DNA of 64,000 nucleotides from Camellia lanceoleosa (lineage: Eukaryota > Streptophyta > Magnoliopsida > Ericales > Theaceae), in assembly GCA_025200525.1 (NCBI GenBank), contig CM045763.1, positions 151,162,246 through 151,226,245 on the forward strand, written 5' to 3'. A program made the translations under genes and the position numbers. Numbering within the stretch: position 1 is the first letter of the stretch; each line of letters begins with the position of its first letter. Positions 10,854 through 23,400 of this stretch are shown here, in pieces. The notes beneath the pieces were generated by a model. It had not been told where the DNA came from. It was given only the letters and a program-made list of their open reading frames with translations, and did not search any database.

Positions 10854-12503
10854 TTAGTCCTCTAAACTCGAGTTACCTTCATTCTGAAAGAAAACAGAGT
10901 TCAGTGAAAACAGTTCAGGATATCTTTTAGCCATGTCGTCTTCCCTTTCCCAAGTGGCATATGCGCCACCATGGTTTTGCCAGTCAACTTTTACTAACGG
11001 GATCTCTTTGTTTCTCAACTTCTTGATCCGTCTGTTCACAATTTGTATAGGCCGTTCCTCATAAGTGTAGTCATCACTTAGCACTACACGGGTCGGCTCA
11101 ATCACATGGAAAGGATCCCGGAGGTAGTCCCTCAACATAGAAATGTGGAAGACGTTATGCATATGCTCCATTTCAGGAGGAAGTGCAACTTGATACGCCA
11201 CCAGATTGATTTTCTCAATAATCTCATACGGTCCGACATATCTTGGCGCTAACTTGCCTATGACTCCAAAACGAGTCTGGCCTTTTATCGGTGTCACTTT
11301 GACAAATACGTGATCACCCACTTCATATTCTCTATCTCGTCTTCTGACATCTACATAACTTTTCTGTCGGCTCTATGCAGTTTTCAATCTCTGTTGTATC
11401 AGTTTTACTTTCTCAGTTGTTTCATATACAATCTCAGGCCCAAGCAAAGGCCCATCTCCAACTTCTGCCCAGCAAATCGGAGATCTACATTTTCTGCCAT
11501 ACAATGCCTCGAAAGGCGCCATTCCAATGCTTGAATGATAACTGTTGTTGTAGACGAATTCAGCCAATGGCAAATGGCTTTCCCAGTTTCCCTAAAAATC
11601 AAGGACACACATTCTCAGCAAATTCTCCAGAGTTTGGATGGTCCTTTCTGACTGACCATCTGTCTGAGGATGGTAGGCACTACTCAGTCTCAGTTCAGTA
11701 CCCAATACAGTCTGTAAGCTTTGCCAAAATCTCGATGTAAACTTCGAATCTCTGTTAGAAACAATGGACACAGGCACTCCATGCAGTCTAACAATTTCAT
11801 CAATATAGAGTATAGCCAATTTGCCCGCATTATAAATTGTCTTAACAGGTAAGAAGTGAGCAGATTTAGTCAGTCTATCAACAATAACCCAAATTGAGCC
11901 CATACCTTTACTGGAGCGAGGCAATCCAACAATAAAATCCATAGTAATATGTTCCTATTTCCACTCTGGTATCGGTAAAGGCTGCAATAAGCCTGCGGGT
12001 CGTTGATGTTCAGCCTTGACTTGTTGGCAATGAAGACATTTTGATACAAAGTCAGCAATTTCTTTCTTCATACTGGGCCACCAGAAATTCAGTTTCAAGT
12101 CTTGGTACATTTTCGTATTCCCCGGATGGATAGAAATTTTGAGTTGTGGCCCTTTTGCAAAACTCTTCTTTTCAGTTCAGTATCATTCAGTACACACAGT
12201 CTTTCTTGAAATTTCAGTACATTATTCTCGACCTTGAAACCCGGTCTTGGTTTACACTCCCTTTCTTCGATGATCTTCTTCAAGAAGTCATCCTGTTGCT
12301 GTTTCTCTTTAATTTCCTCAATCAATGTCGGTTGAGCCGAAATAGCAGCCATTGTGCCACCTTGTTCTCTCAAAACAATTTCAATTTCAGATTTTTCAAG
12401 GTCACAAAGCAACTCTTTCTGTCCAATGAGCAAACAAGCTAAATTTGCAATCGACTTTCGACCAAGGCATCTAAGAACGGTATTGGCTTTTCCCGTGATG
12501 TAA
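10854..12503 (-). pseudogene. Tekay integrase with C-terminal chromodomain
   Basis: In minus-strand order: a decayed HHCC zinc-binding region (about 12000-12150, ending in a [11 protein letters not shown] block out of frame with the rest), then the core with [10 protein letters not shown] (first D), SNRDSKFTS (second D) and [10 protein letters not shown] (E), then a GKLAPRYVGPYEI segment, HNVFHISMLR, and the tail EERPIQIVNRRIKKLRNKEI..W..H....ATWE, the chromodomain-like ending of Tekay integrases. Integrase inserts the cDNA, and the chromodomain directs it to chromatin. Frame changes near 11340-11600 and 11940-12100 break the frame. A linker (12095-12500) joins it to RNase H. Confidence 0.9.
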
Positions 12504-12854
12504 TCAGAGGTCATAGTCTTTAATCAATTCTAACCATCTCCGCTGTCTCATGTTCAGTTTTTTCTGAGTGAAGAAATATTTCAGACTCTTGTGGTCGGTA
12601 TAAACTTCACATGTCGCCCCATACAGATAGTGACGCCAAATTTTCAGTGCAAATACTACTGCAGCAAGTTCCAAATCATGGGTCGGGTAGTTCTTTTCAT
12701 GCGGTCTCAGTTGTCGGGAAGCATAAGCAATTACTCTCCCATTCTGCATTAAAACACATCCCAAACCCTTATGAGAAGCATCACTAAAAATGGTAAAACC
12801 ATTTGTACCTGAAGGTAGGGTAAGAACAGGTGCAGTCACAAGTCGAGTTTTCAA
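12504..12854 (-). pseudogene. Tekay RNase H domain
   Basis: The minus frame holds the family's landmarks: [10 protein letters not shown] (first catalytic D), [19 protein letters not shown] (E), [11 protein letters not shown] and [10 protein letters not shown] (D). RNase H removes the RNA template during cDNA synthesis. The stretch is open, but it is separated by a stop near 12865 from the RT part upstream and runs on into the integrase linker. Confidence 0.92.
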
Positions 12855-12866
12855 CTCTTGAAATGC

Positions 12867-13662
12867 TTATTCCCATGGGTCAGTCCAGTCAAATGATGTC
12901 CCCTTTTGAGTTAACTGAGCCAATGGTAAGACAATTTTGGAGAAATCTTTGACAAACCTTCTGTAATAGCCAGCCAAACCCAAAAAGCTTCGGACTTCTG
13001 TCACATTTGTTGGTCTAGGCCAGTTCACTACAGCTTTAATTTTCTGTGGATCAATTGAAATCCCATCTTTGCTAATAACATGTCCCAAAAACATAACATG
13101 GTCAAGCCAAAATTCACATTTAGACAGTTTAGCATAAAGTTTCTATTCTCTCAGGGTTTGCAGGGCAAGTCCCAGATGATGTTCATGTTCTTCTCTAGTC
13201 TTAGAATAAATCAGGATGTCATCAATGAATACAACAATAAAGTCATCAAGGTATGGTTTAAAGATCCTATTCATGAGGTCCATAAATGCAGCAGGTGCAT
13301 TGGTAACTCCGAAAGGCATAACTAGAAATTCATAATGTCCATACCTCGTTCGAAAAGCAGTTTTGTCAATGTCCTCAGGTTTAACTTTCAACTAATGGTA
13401 TCCGGATCTGAGATCAATCTTAGAAAACACTTGAGCACCCTGTAACTGATCAAATAAGTCATCAATTCGAGGCAATGGGTATTTATTTTTCACAGTTACC
13501 TTGTTCAGTTCGCGGTAATCAATACACAGTCTCAGTGAGCCGTCTTTCTTTTTCACAAATAAGACGGGTGCGCCCTACGGTGAAGTACTAGGCCTGATAA
13601 GCTTCTTGTCTAATAGTTCTTACAGTTGCACTTTCAATTCTTTCAATTTAGTTGGAGCCATT
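12867..13662 (-). pseudogene. Tekay reverse transcriptase, larger part
   Basis: Minus-strand landmarks are [31 protein letters not shown], the [12 protein letters not shown] block, the catalytic FIDDILIYS, then FLGHVIS and the thumb segment [13 protein letters not shown]. In-frame stops occur near 13615, 13575, 13393, 13141 and 12865; two or three of these fit C-to-T or G-to-A changes of expected Trp or Gln codons. The domain is cut at 13662 by the Tat element. The preceding residues (QPVSKAPYRM) lie at 34084-34125 on the other side, so the split falls just N-terminal of the RT core. Confidence 0.92.
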
Positions 13663-16600
13663 TGTAGACGCCCCCGAACGTCCCGGGAGGATGATCCCCC
13701 GTTCTGTTCGTTTTGCGGGTCTACTACAGTTCGGACTCCCCTGTTTTGTTTGTTGCGGTTCTTAATCTGAACCAAAGAGTCCAACTCTGGCAAATCGTTT
13801 TGAGAAAAACAGATTTTGAAAAGAAGTGCCAAACATGGACTGTTTTGCCAGATACAGAGTCGCCACCTAAATATTTTTAAAATGGGAAATTTAGGAAACC
13901 CTGACTCGGTGCCAAAGGCCACGTGTCCGTCATCACCAAAGTTGTCTTGGCTCGGGAGCTTGGGTACGATCGGGGAAGGTCAGCTATGAGCACCCCCTTT
14001 CGCCCGGTCCGAAGACCGGCCTCTACTAATCGTGATATCCGATTTTGAAAACGTTATGTGTTCTTGTTCCGGTTATTAGCCTAGAATTACTATGTTATGC
14101 GCACAGCATACAAGTATAGACTAGATTGCCTAATTTGGAAATAAGCATTGCATATCCGTTCGTTTTGAAAGCATTTCGGATTTTGCTACTCGCAACTAGG
14201 CTAAAACACGGATTTCAACGAGTTTTTCCAACTCAAACAATCCAACCTCCACCCACAGGCATTCAAACAGTTTATCTCATGTAAGCAACTAGCCGTATGG
14301 TAAGCCTACTATCATGTTGGCATTCACACGCATGCGATATGCTAAAGCATGAAAATATTTACATCGTACTCCGTGCCAAAATAATAAACTAGTTAGCAAA
14401 AATGCATGCCCTAGTTCATGTTAGGATGACGAATGCATCGCATACAGAATGTGATTAGGATAGGCTCGGCTAACCCTAAAATGGCATGTGAAATGCAATT
14501 ATTTGATGCACGTATTCAAGTTGGATTTGAAGATATAATGCGGTTCGCATGATGTACCGAGCCCGGTGCATGTCAACAAATGCATGGATGCACGCATGCA
14601 TTGCATAAGGTATGCTAAAATAAACATGCCCTAATCTACCATCATAAGCAGGTAAATAAAAGGGAAGAAAGAAGTGGGGGTTGGAAGACATACACACCAC
14701 TCACCCACACTTATTACAGATTTGCCCTCGCTCGGAGGGACCAAAAGAATAATACAAATTAATTAACTACGCAAGCTAATTAAATATTACAAATTAATTA
14801 AATTAACAAATTAATTTATCTAAGAAAAACAGTAAACCGCCTCGGGGCGAGGGTTCAATGCATGCGCGCTCGGATTCCGCTCGGAATTGCACTGCCATGC
14901 CTAGCTCGCTTTTCCTGCTTTGTTCCTCTGAAAACTGCCAAAGTCTCAAGGATGCCTCTCTGGATACTGAGGGATCCCACCGGCTAAGTAAAATGATCAC
15001 CGGTAGTGAATTTGTGGTCACCAGCACAAAATGAATCCACCGGCCATTGATTGACTGTCGGTCGGCACTAAATACTGCTGGCCGGCAATGAATTCCTACA
15101 GAACCTGCAACTCACAGCAGCAGAGGGCAAAACTTGCATGGCAGCTCAATTCAAGCAATGTATGCACCAAGCACATTCCTTATCATGTTTGTGACTCAAA
15201 GGAGGATGTGCCTCGATTCTCGGATCACCAATCACGCATTTCCATGCATGATGGCCCAAAGAATCAAGTGTGCACTTTCATGTCAAATGAAATGCAATGC
15301 AAACAACAAACCAAAGAGTCCTAACCTCTATCACACTCACTTCAAGAGGCCAAGCATGCACAATGCAATGCAATCCTAGACATGTTGGCTAGTATGCAAT
15401 ATGAACAATGCAAGGCACTTATACGAACATACAAGCAAGAATGCAAGGCAAGCATGCAAACCAAATAAAAGAGGGACTTAAACATGAATTAGGCAACTCT
15501 AAATAGGCCTAAAACAGTGGCCAAAGTGCCCAAAAATGAAGGCTAAGCACACACACACGCATGCACATGGTCCAATACTTAAAGCATAATGGGGCAACTT
15601 TTAAACACATTTAAAAGGGCACAAATATGAACAATTAGCATGCGAGTTAAGCTCTGAAATTATGTTAGAATGTGTTGCCAAACCAATTCAAATGAAGCAA
15701 ACATAAGCATACAAATGGCCCAAGTATTTGAGGCAAGCCAAGAGGCATTGAACTACACTTGACAAGACCTAGCATGGCAAAACTTAAGCAACTAAAATCA
15801 GAGTTTTAGCACAGAAAATCAAGCCCAAAGGACCACTTAGATGGCATCTAAATGGTTTGAATTCAAAGTCATGCACAATGGTCAAAACATAAGGCATACA
15901 ACACATGCTCTCCAAGCAATAAAGAGGCAACTAAGGCAAGCATATGAGCATGCCAAAGGGACTGATATTACATGTCAGATGGTTCCAAATCACCAAAATG
16001 ATGCAATCAACACATGCTACACATTCACATACTTGAGGCATACAAGCCCGACAAGCCACAAATGCAAAGGAGCTATACTAAGCATGCCAAAATCAATCCA
16101 AATAACTATGGACAGACCTAAAGCATGATAAAAGAAGCACAAAACATTCATAAGTCTAAGCCTAAATCATGCTCAAACAAAGGCTAACAACCTAAGGCAC
16201 GTTAAGGGATCAAGGAGGCATTACATGACAACTATACAAAACATGCATGGAGCACCAAAACCAACACACAACATGATTATATTATGACCTAATAAGCATG
16301 AAATGCAGCCTAGACATGATCAACACACACTTGAACAAAGGCTTCCTTAAGAGACCAAAAATGGTCCCTTTCAAGGACAACAAGGAGAGGGGGTGGCCCT
16401 CCCCTTTTGGAGACTTCAAGGCACCATCTCCACCACTGAAATCCCTCAAGATTTCAGTGGTGAAGAGGCCCAAACACCAAAGTCTCGAAACTTGCACAAA
16501 ATAGCACAAAATGAGGCCTTTCAAGGCCTATGAGGGGTCAAACTTCCCCAAAGCACAAAACACTCTTAATAAACTATCAAGAGGGCCTAAAAACAGAAAT

Positions 16601-16964
16601 TTTTTATGTTATACACTAAACACAAAAACAGCTCTAAGATAGGTAGAAATAGGATGCAAAAATGGGGTAAAAAGAACTAGTTTCTTACCCTTGTTGACCT
16701 TCTTCACAAAGGGTACTTTTGTTGCCTCCTTAAGCTCCAATCCAGTCAAAAATGTCAAGAACAAGCCCTTAGAACCTCAGTAGCCCAAGGAAGGTGAAGC
16801 ACTAGGTGCTTGTGTGCAATAGTATGGACTAAAACACACACAAGACAACAAAGAGGGGAAGGTATAGATATAGGATAGATATATGTCCTAAAGCCAAAAC
16901 CAGAGCTCTTCTCACTCTCCTCTCCAATTTTTCTAACCCTAGAACAAGGGAGAGAAGGCCCCCT

Positions 16965-16972
16965 CTTATAGA
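16965..16972 (-). promoter_or_regulatory. Likely LTR TATA box (Tat element)
   Basis: CTATAAGAG on the minus strand lies in a GC-rich setting about 470 bp inside the U3 end of the LTR. An equivalent site is at about 33632. It is the best candidate for the start of the element transcript. Confidence 0.45.
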
Positions 16973-17019
16973 GGAGGCAATCTTGTAATGCTTAACTAGT
17001 AAGCAAACAAGAGGGACAT

Positions 17020-17043
17020 CCCTCCATACACGTGTATGGAGGG
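17020..17043. promoter_or_regulatory. 24-bp perfect palindrome with G-box core
   Basis: A perfect 24-bp palindrome centred on CACGTG, with core CCATACACGTGTATGG. It is kept unchanged in the other LTR at 33686-33709. CACGTG is the G-box bound by plant bZIP and bHLH factors. It sits about 50 bp upstream (element sense) of the TATA-like site. Confidence 0.6.
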
Positions 17044-17438
17044 GAAGCCAATGCCAAACAGCTGTCCTAAAATATCTGAAAAAGCGTAGAACAAAGAATG
17101 CTAGCCAAAAATGTCATTTTGACAAAATGATCACGACCGGCAACAAAGAGTGCCGGCCGGCAACATATATTGCCGGTGGCAACAAAAACCAGCCGGTGGC
17201 CTCTAGCTAGTGCCGGTGGTGTGTGGGGATGCCTCACAAGGCATTCCCTGCCCCTCCAAGGCAAAACACAAGTGTTTGGTGCAAAACCAGACACAAAACA
17301 GTCAAGTTCAGAGATCCTGAGGCAAGGCGCGTAGCCGAGAACTCCGGGAACTCCAAACAAACACAAACATGGATAATCACCGAGTGTTCAAGCGGTGACG
17401 TCCAAGTCTTGAGGATGGTCAAAAATGGGGTGTCTACA

Positions 17439-17452
17439 GTTGCCCCTCTTTG
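17439..17452 (-). promoter_or_regulatory. Polypurine tract of the Tat element
   Basis: On the minus strand AAAGAGGGGCAAC directly precedes TGTAGACACCCC, the LTR start. It fixes the orientation of the element. Confidence 0.85.
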
Positions 17453-17918
17453 ACAGAACTCGGAAGTCATAACAATGACGGGAGTGAATGTCAAAGCCCA
17501 GAGACGACCCATTTTTGACAAGGCCGAAGACTTGGACAAACATGCAAGACAAACAAGGTATGCGCCTGAAGGCAGGGGCAAAATGCAAGACAATGCAAGA
17601 AGCCGAGCATAACTTATGATCATGCAAAGAAAGTCAGAACGGCTAACACATGCAACATTTATAAGCTAGCATACACCAGACTACACTACAATGCAGAAAG
17701 GATGTAAGAGAATTATGCAATTCTCAATACGTCTCACTCGGAGGATACAATACCTGTGCGGCTTGTCCGGTTGCACCGGCCTCAAATGAACCGTACATAC
17801 AATATCGTGCCTGAAAAGAAAACAAACTTAACAGGTACAATGTTGTTAGCAACATTCATGACAAAGCAATCGAAAGTGCGTGACAACGCAAGTCGTGTAT
17901 AGAGAAATGGTAGGATTA
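17453..17918. other. Tat 3' untranslated region
   Basis: No gene or domain was recognised. It leads into the tandem repeat arrays. Confidence 0.5.
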
Positions 17919-18600
17919 AACACATGTGAGTAAAGCAATGCACGCATGCACGCAATGTGTATATAAAGAAACTTGAACACATGTGGGTAAAGCGATGCAC
18001 ACATGCACGCAATGTGTATATAAAGGAACTTGAACACATATCAGTAAAGCGATGCACATATGCACGCAATGTGTATATAAAGGAACTTGAACACATATCA
18101 GTAAAGCAATGCACACGTGCACGCAATGTGTATAAAAAGGAACTTGAACACATATCAGTAAAGCAATGCACACGTGCACGCAATGTGTATATAAAGGAAC
18201 TTGAACACATATCAGTAAAGCAATGCACACGTGCACGCAATGTGTATAAAAAGGAACTTGAACACATATCAGTAAAGCAATGCACACGTGCACGCAATGT
18301 GTATAAAAGGAACTTGAACACATATCAGTAAAGCAATGCACACGTGCACGCAATGTGTATAAAAAGGAACTTGAACACATATCAGTAAAGCAATGCACAC
18401 GTGCACGCAATGCGTATAAAAGGAACTTGAACACATATCAGTAAAGCAATGCACACGTGCACGCAATGTGTATATAAAGGAACTTGAACACATATCAGTA
18501 AAGCAATGCACACGTGCACGCAATGTGTATAAAATGGAACTTGAACACATATAAGTAAAGCAATGCACACGTGCACGCAATGTGTATAAAAAGGAACTTG
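17919..18600. repeat. 57-bp tandem repeat, 12 copies
   Basis: Copies start near 17919, 17978, 18035, 18092, 18149, 18206, 18263, 18319, 18376, 18431, 18488 and 18545. The unit contains AGTAAAGCAATGCACACGTG and TATAAAAAGGAACTTGAA. The middle copies are nearly identical; the two leftmost have diverged. Because 57 is a multiple of three and the unit lacks stops in several frames, it produces long spurious open frames on both strands. Most units carry CACGTG. Confidence 0.95.
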
Positions 18601-18639
18601 ACAATGCAAATGAAGCGCGCATGCTAATGCAAAAGGCAA

Positions 18640-19345
18640 CACGCATGCCAACGAAAATGTGACACGCATGCCAATGGAAATGAGGGGGCACACGTGCCGA
18701 TGAAAATGAGGCACACGTGCCGATGTAAAATGAGGCATACGTGCCGACGCGAAATGAGGCACACGTGCCTATGCAAGTGAGGAGGCACATGTGCCGATAC
18801 AAGGGAGGAGACGCACGTGCCGACGCAAAATGAGGCACACGTGCCGACGCGAAATGAGGCACACGTGCCTATGCAAGTGAGGAGGCACACGTGCCGATGT
18901 GAAATGAGGCACACGTGCCGATGCTAGTGAGGCATGCATGCCGATGCGAAATGGGGCACACGTGCCGATGCGAAATGGGGCACACGTGCCGACGCGAAAC
19001 GAGGCACACGTGCCTATGCAAGTGAGGAGGCACACGTGCCGATGCTAGTGAGGCACGCATGCCAATGTGAAATGAGGCACACGTGTCGACGCGAAATGAG
19101 GCACACGTGCCTATGCAAAATGAGGCACACGTGCTGATGCAAAATGAGGCACACGTGCCGACGCGAAATGAGGCACACGTGCCGATGCAAGTGAGGAGGC
19201 ACACGTGCCGATGTAAAATGAGGAGGCACACGTGCCAATGCGAAATGAGGCACACGTGCCGATGTAAAATGAGGCACACGTGCCGACGCGAAACGAGGCA
19301 CACGTGCCTATGCAAGTGAGGAGGCACACGTGCCGATGCTAGTGA
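18640..19345. repeat. About 24-bp tandem repeat with CACGTG in nearly every unit
   Basis: The unit is GAGGCACACGTGCCGATGCG plus AAAT, mixed with variants ending CTATGCAAGTGAG. There are roughly 28-30 units. The centre GGCACACGTGCC is a near-palindrome with the G-box core. The array gives minus-strand open frames of up to 323 codons, which are repeat artefacts (repeating H-V-C-L-I and R-H-V-P). Confidence 0.93.
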
Positions 19346-19505
19346 GGCACGCATGCCACACGGAATGTAAAACAACGCAAGTGTGACACACATGCCACAC
19401 GAAAATGTAAAACAATGCAAGTGTGACACGCATGCCACATGAATGTTTAAAAACAATGCAAGTGTGACACGCATGCCACACAAAATGTAAAACAACGCAA
19501 ATGAA
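19346..19505. repeat. 40-bp tandem repeat, about 4 copies
   Basis: The unit contains GTGTGACACGCATGCCACAC and AATGTAAAACAATGCAA. It shares the CACGCATGCC half of the neighbouring 24-bp array but has CATG instead of CGTG at the centre. Confidence 0.85.
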
Positions 19506-20445
19506 CTCGTGTGCGCGACAACGTACGTTCTTTCTTTTTGAAATGCATGATAATGCGAAACAAGGAGGTGCACGGCAACACAAATGATGTGCGGGGCAAC
19601 GACAACACGAATGATGTGCGAGGTGACGTATGTATTCAGGTGCATGACGATGCATGACAACGCTTGTAATAAAATGCATGACAATGCATGAGGGATGTGT
19701 ATGACGGTGCGACGTAATGCACCGGACAACATGATGAATGCATGCAACGCACGCGGGGCAACTTTTGAATCTTGTAAAAGGTAAAAGGATACAAAAGGAT
19801 ACAACATTGCATGAATTTGAGTGCCACGCACAGAAGGCACGGTCCGAGGTCAAAACAGAGGCCGGTTGAGTGTCGAAGATACACTTTCTTGCACTTTCTT
19901 GGGCTATGAAGACCAGAAACCACTCATATGGCCTAAACAAGGCTGTGGGAACGTCACCGGCTGGGATAGGAGGCCATCGGCTGTCCACCGGCTGCAAATA
20001 AATTCCATCGGCACAATATTCTGCCGGCCGGCAAAAAGTTGCTGAGTCGGGGCAGATTCGACTTTTCGCTTCGGGGGTTTTAAAATAGGGTTTCTAAACC
20101 CTATTTTCTTATTTCTCCTCCGCCGAAAACCATCTCTCTCTCTAGAGCCTTTTTCTCTCCTCATTTCCTCATTTCTTTGCGTTCTCGCGCCTTTTTCGTC
20201 GTTCGATTCGCAAAGTTCATCGCGTTTCGAACATTTTCGACCGATTGAAATTTCATTTCGGCGCTCCCTTTGCCGTTTCCGCCTTTTTGGGACTTGTTCC
20301 CCTCGATTTCCTCTTCATTTCCATACCTTTTTCCCATCCCGACCTTTCCGGCCATTTTCCACTCTCCCGGGGGTTGACTTTTCTGTTGACTCTTCGTATT
20401 CCGACCCTATTTTCATCCCTCGACCATTTTCCCATCATTCTCGAT
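19506..20445 (+). other. Leader and promoter region of the antisense PMD gene
   Basis: No coding region. CCGGC palindromes recur at about 19955-20040. A perfect 12-bp-arm hairpin (AAAATAGGGTTT / AAACCCTATTTT) at 20082-20107 contains a telo-box. A CT-rich stretch (20130-20160) precedes the first ATG at 20446. Confidence 0.5.
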
Positions 20446-23400
20446 ATGACCGACGACGTTCCACGTGGCGGGACTCCCTTGGATCACGAGATGGATCCCG
20501 AGGTCGAGCTCCTCCCGTTGAGCGAGCGCCCTTCGACGGCGACCGCCGGCGATTCACGTTCTACCACCCGACGGACTACGCCAGTTCAGGAGCTTCGACA
20601 TGGCGTTGGACCCCAAGCTGCTGCTACGCGAGCCTGTCTCCCACCTATCCTCCGGCGCTTCCGAGGTAACTTTCTTTCTCTGCTTTACTTTCCACGATGT
20701 AGAATGTTTAACTGTCGATTATCATAACTGGCTGCATTCTTTAATTGCTTAGTTCCGATACACTGATATACTGTATATTGTAGTTGATTACAAACGCGTT
20801 TGCAACTGATTGTCTGTTTAAGACTCACACACGCACACACTGCACTAGCCTTGAACCACTCAAACCACGGCACACACCGTATTTCACTACAAACACCGAC
20901 ACCCGATACTTGTTTGAATCTGGAAATATGCACGCATGCCACATTTGCACCGAGCCACACAAACACACTGACGCATCATATGTTGTAGTTCACTGTAAGC
21001 ACACCGGCACCCAGTATCTGTTTGAATCTGAAAAACTTGTATGCATGCCAAATTCATACTGATTTTGACTGTTTCTTCAAAACTGTACATTTTATATTGC
21101 TTCGCAATTACTTGTTTGAAAACAGGGAGATTCCCATACCATCCGCGGGTATGGGAATACCGTCGCTCACGAGTGGTACGCTGAGCTTCCTGACGCAGTT
21201 CGCCGCATCGTAGACTAGGCTGGCTTCGGCGGATTCTGCAGGGGACTTTTCCAGCTCACGACATGCAGACCTCTCCTCGCCGCTCTGGTGGAGAGGTGGT
21301 GGGACACCACCGATTCGTTTCATTTGTCTGCGACCGGGTATATGACGATGACCCCTTATGATTTCTCGATGCTCACCGGCATCGGGGTAGGGGGTGATCC
21401 GATCCCCTTTGATACTGATATGGATGAGTGGACCGCAGTTCAGGTCTACTTGCTTGGCGCGGCACCGCCTCTCACGCGCCCTAGCTTAGTCCGGTACTCC
21501 TGGTTCGAGGTGCAGTTCCGGGTCCAACCCCTCCTCGTCGATGCAGCTCCGATGACCCCAGAGGCCGTAGAGAGATATGCACACGGCTTCCTCATGTTCC
21601 TGTTCGAGACAACCATCTTCGCCGACCGGGCGAACACAGTGCCTCCGCTTCTCAAAGACCGGTGGACGCCGAGACATTCTCATTATGATCCGTGGCGCCG
21701 CCCGCCACTCTTTATGGATATATGAGCCTCCCGTGGCAAAGGCGCTGTTTCGGGGTTACCGGGCGTGCTTGGGAGGTACATTTCTATTTCTACCTTTCAT
21801 TTTCGTTCTTTATTTTTCAGACGTGATATCGCACACACCGTAGTCTGCTTACACTTGTCAGATATCGTACACACGCACACACATACTTCGCATAATCGCC
21901 ACACCGCAGACACCGCTCAACAACACCGCCCACACTGTACAATACACTGCACAACACTGCTCTGCTATTTCGCTTCTATTCTCAGATTCGCTTATTTGAT
22001 AAATGCACTGGTATTTATCTTGCAGTTGTGGGTTTACGCCTATTTTCCTAGGCTCGCCCCGCATCGGCGCAGAGACCCTCTAGTCGCCCCTTCACGCCGC
22101 CGACGGAGATGCGCCCGGAGGCCACGGGAGACATTCAGCTTCTTCCGCCGCTACTTCGACACCATCACTCCTGCCGAGGTATGTTTTACTTGCAGTTCAT
22201 TTAAGCTTCACCTTTTCACTGCATATTCGCAATATCGTGAGGTAACAAATCAGATTTCATTTTCGGATCACCCGCGCGTGGGCTCTACCGCTGATGATGA
22301 GGATCGGTTCGCCGCCGATGAGACCTCACGTTACGGATTCTCGCCGAGGGCCCGGTCTCTGGGCTTGGTACTGGTGAGCGCTTATGCCGCACTTAGGCTT
22401 ACTCGAGCAGATAGTCCTGCATCCTCCGAGCACATGTGGGATACGGAGAGGTTCAAGGCTGTCGATGGCGGACTACACCATCGGCCGGGAGGCGCATAAT
22501 TTTTCGAGGCGAGAGCGACACTCGAGTATGTCCGACCTTTATCATGCGACCTCCAGCGCGGCCACCGAGTAGAGAGAGAGACTTGGCCAGCCGGCCGGAG
22601 CGGAGCAGGGCTGGAGCGGAGCGCCGAGGAGGGCTCGAGTCCGTGGAGGTGGGGGTTCACGGGCGAGGGTCCGTTGGCCTGCTCGCCTCTTATTGACTTT
22701 CCGAGGGCAAGATGGGGTGACCTACCATATCCCCTTTGCTCCTCCACCGGCTGATCACGAGCTTGTCAGCGTCCCCGACTTGCCTCCGGTATGTACATCG
22801 CATTTTTGTACAACACTTCATTTCGCTTATTTGATATTCCACGTAATATTGATGTATCTCGATACTTTTGCAGCGTCTTCCGGTACACCCGGCAATATTG
22901 GAGATGAATGCCACCATGATGGGGATGCTACAGCGGACATTCGACCTCCTAGCCCTCTACAGCATTCCGGTATGTTCTTCCTAACCACCGCCTCAAACCA
23001 TATACAAACTGCTTTACATAATCTGATGCATAACACAACATCTAATGAACTACTTCATCTCGATACATCGCACTCATACATCAGATATGCACCGATTCAC
23101 CGCCACAAGATTCACACATCTGACTTATACATTGCATTCTACACTGATTCACTGTTCACGACATTCACAGATCAGACTCATACAATCGTGATTTTGCATC
23201 GATTTATCACATAAAGATTCTAATGTATTTGCCTTTCTTGCTTTTTAGCCTCCCTTCCCGATTCCTCCGGTGGGTAGCGCTCCGACTGGGCCTCCCCTTT
23301 CTACGCGGGATGGCAGAGTGTATCCTCGCACCAGAGGAGGGCGCACTCATGTCGGGAGCAGCTCGCGGGCTCCAGTTCCGGATGATGAGTCTGAGGCAGA

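Larger units (their letters stand above)
13663..17438 (-). repeat. 3' LTR of the Tat element
   Basis: It matches 28344-34088 closely apart from the 2-kb solo LTR inserted in that copy. It holds clusters of CCGGC and GCCGGCCGGC palindromes at 14985-15100 and 17135-17220, a long G-box palindrome and a TATA-like site. The open frames across it have no recognisable motifs. Confidence 0.92.

Noticed and set aside
15841..16128. Open frames shared at 15841 and 30491 as a conserved gene
   Set aside because: They are the same position in the two LTRs of one element; conservation reflects LTR identity, and no domain is seen.
17919..19505. Possible CRISPR-like array
   Set aside because: Units are contiguous direct repeats without unique spacers, within a plant retrotransposon.
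17782..19997. Long open frames (up to 323 codons) as repetitive proteins
   Set aside because: They arise from 57-bp and 24-bp tandem repeats without stops; several overlap in different frames on both strands.
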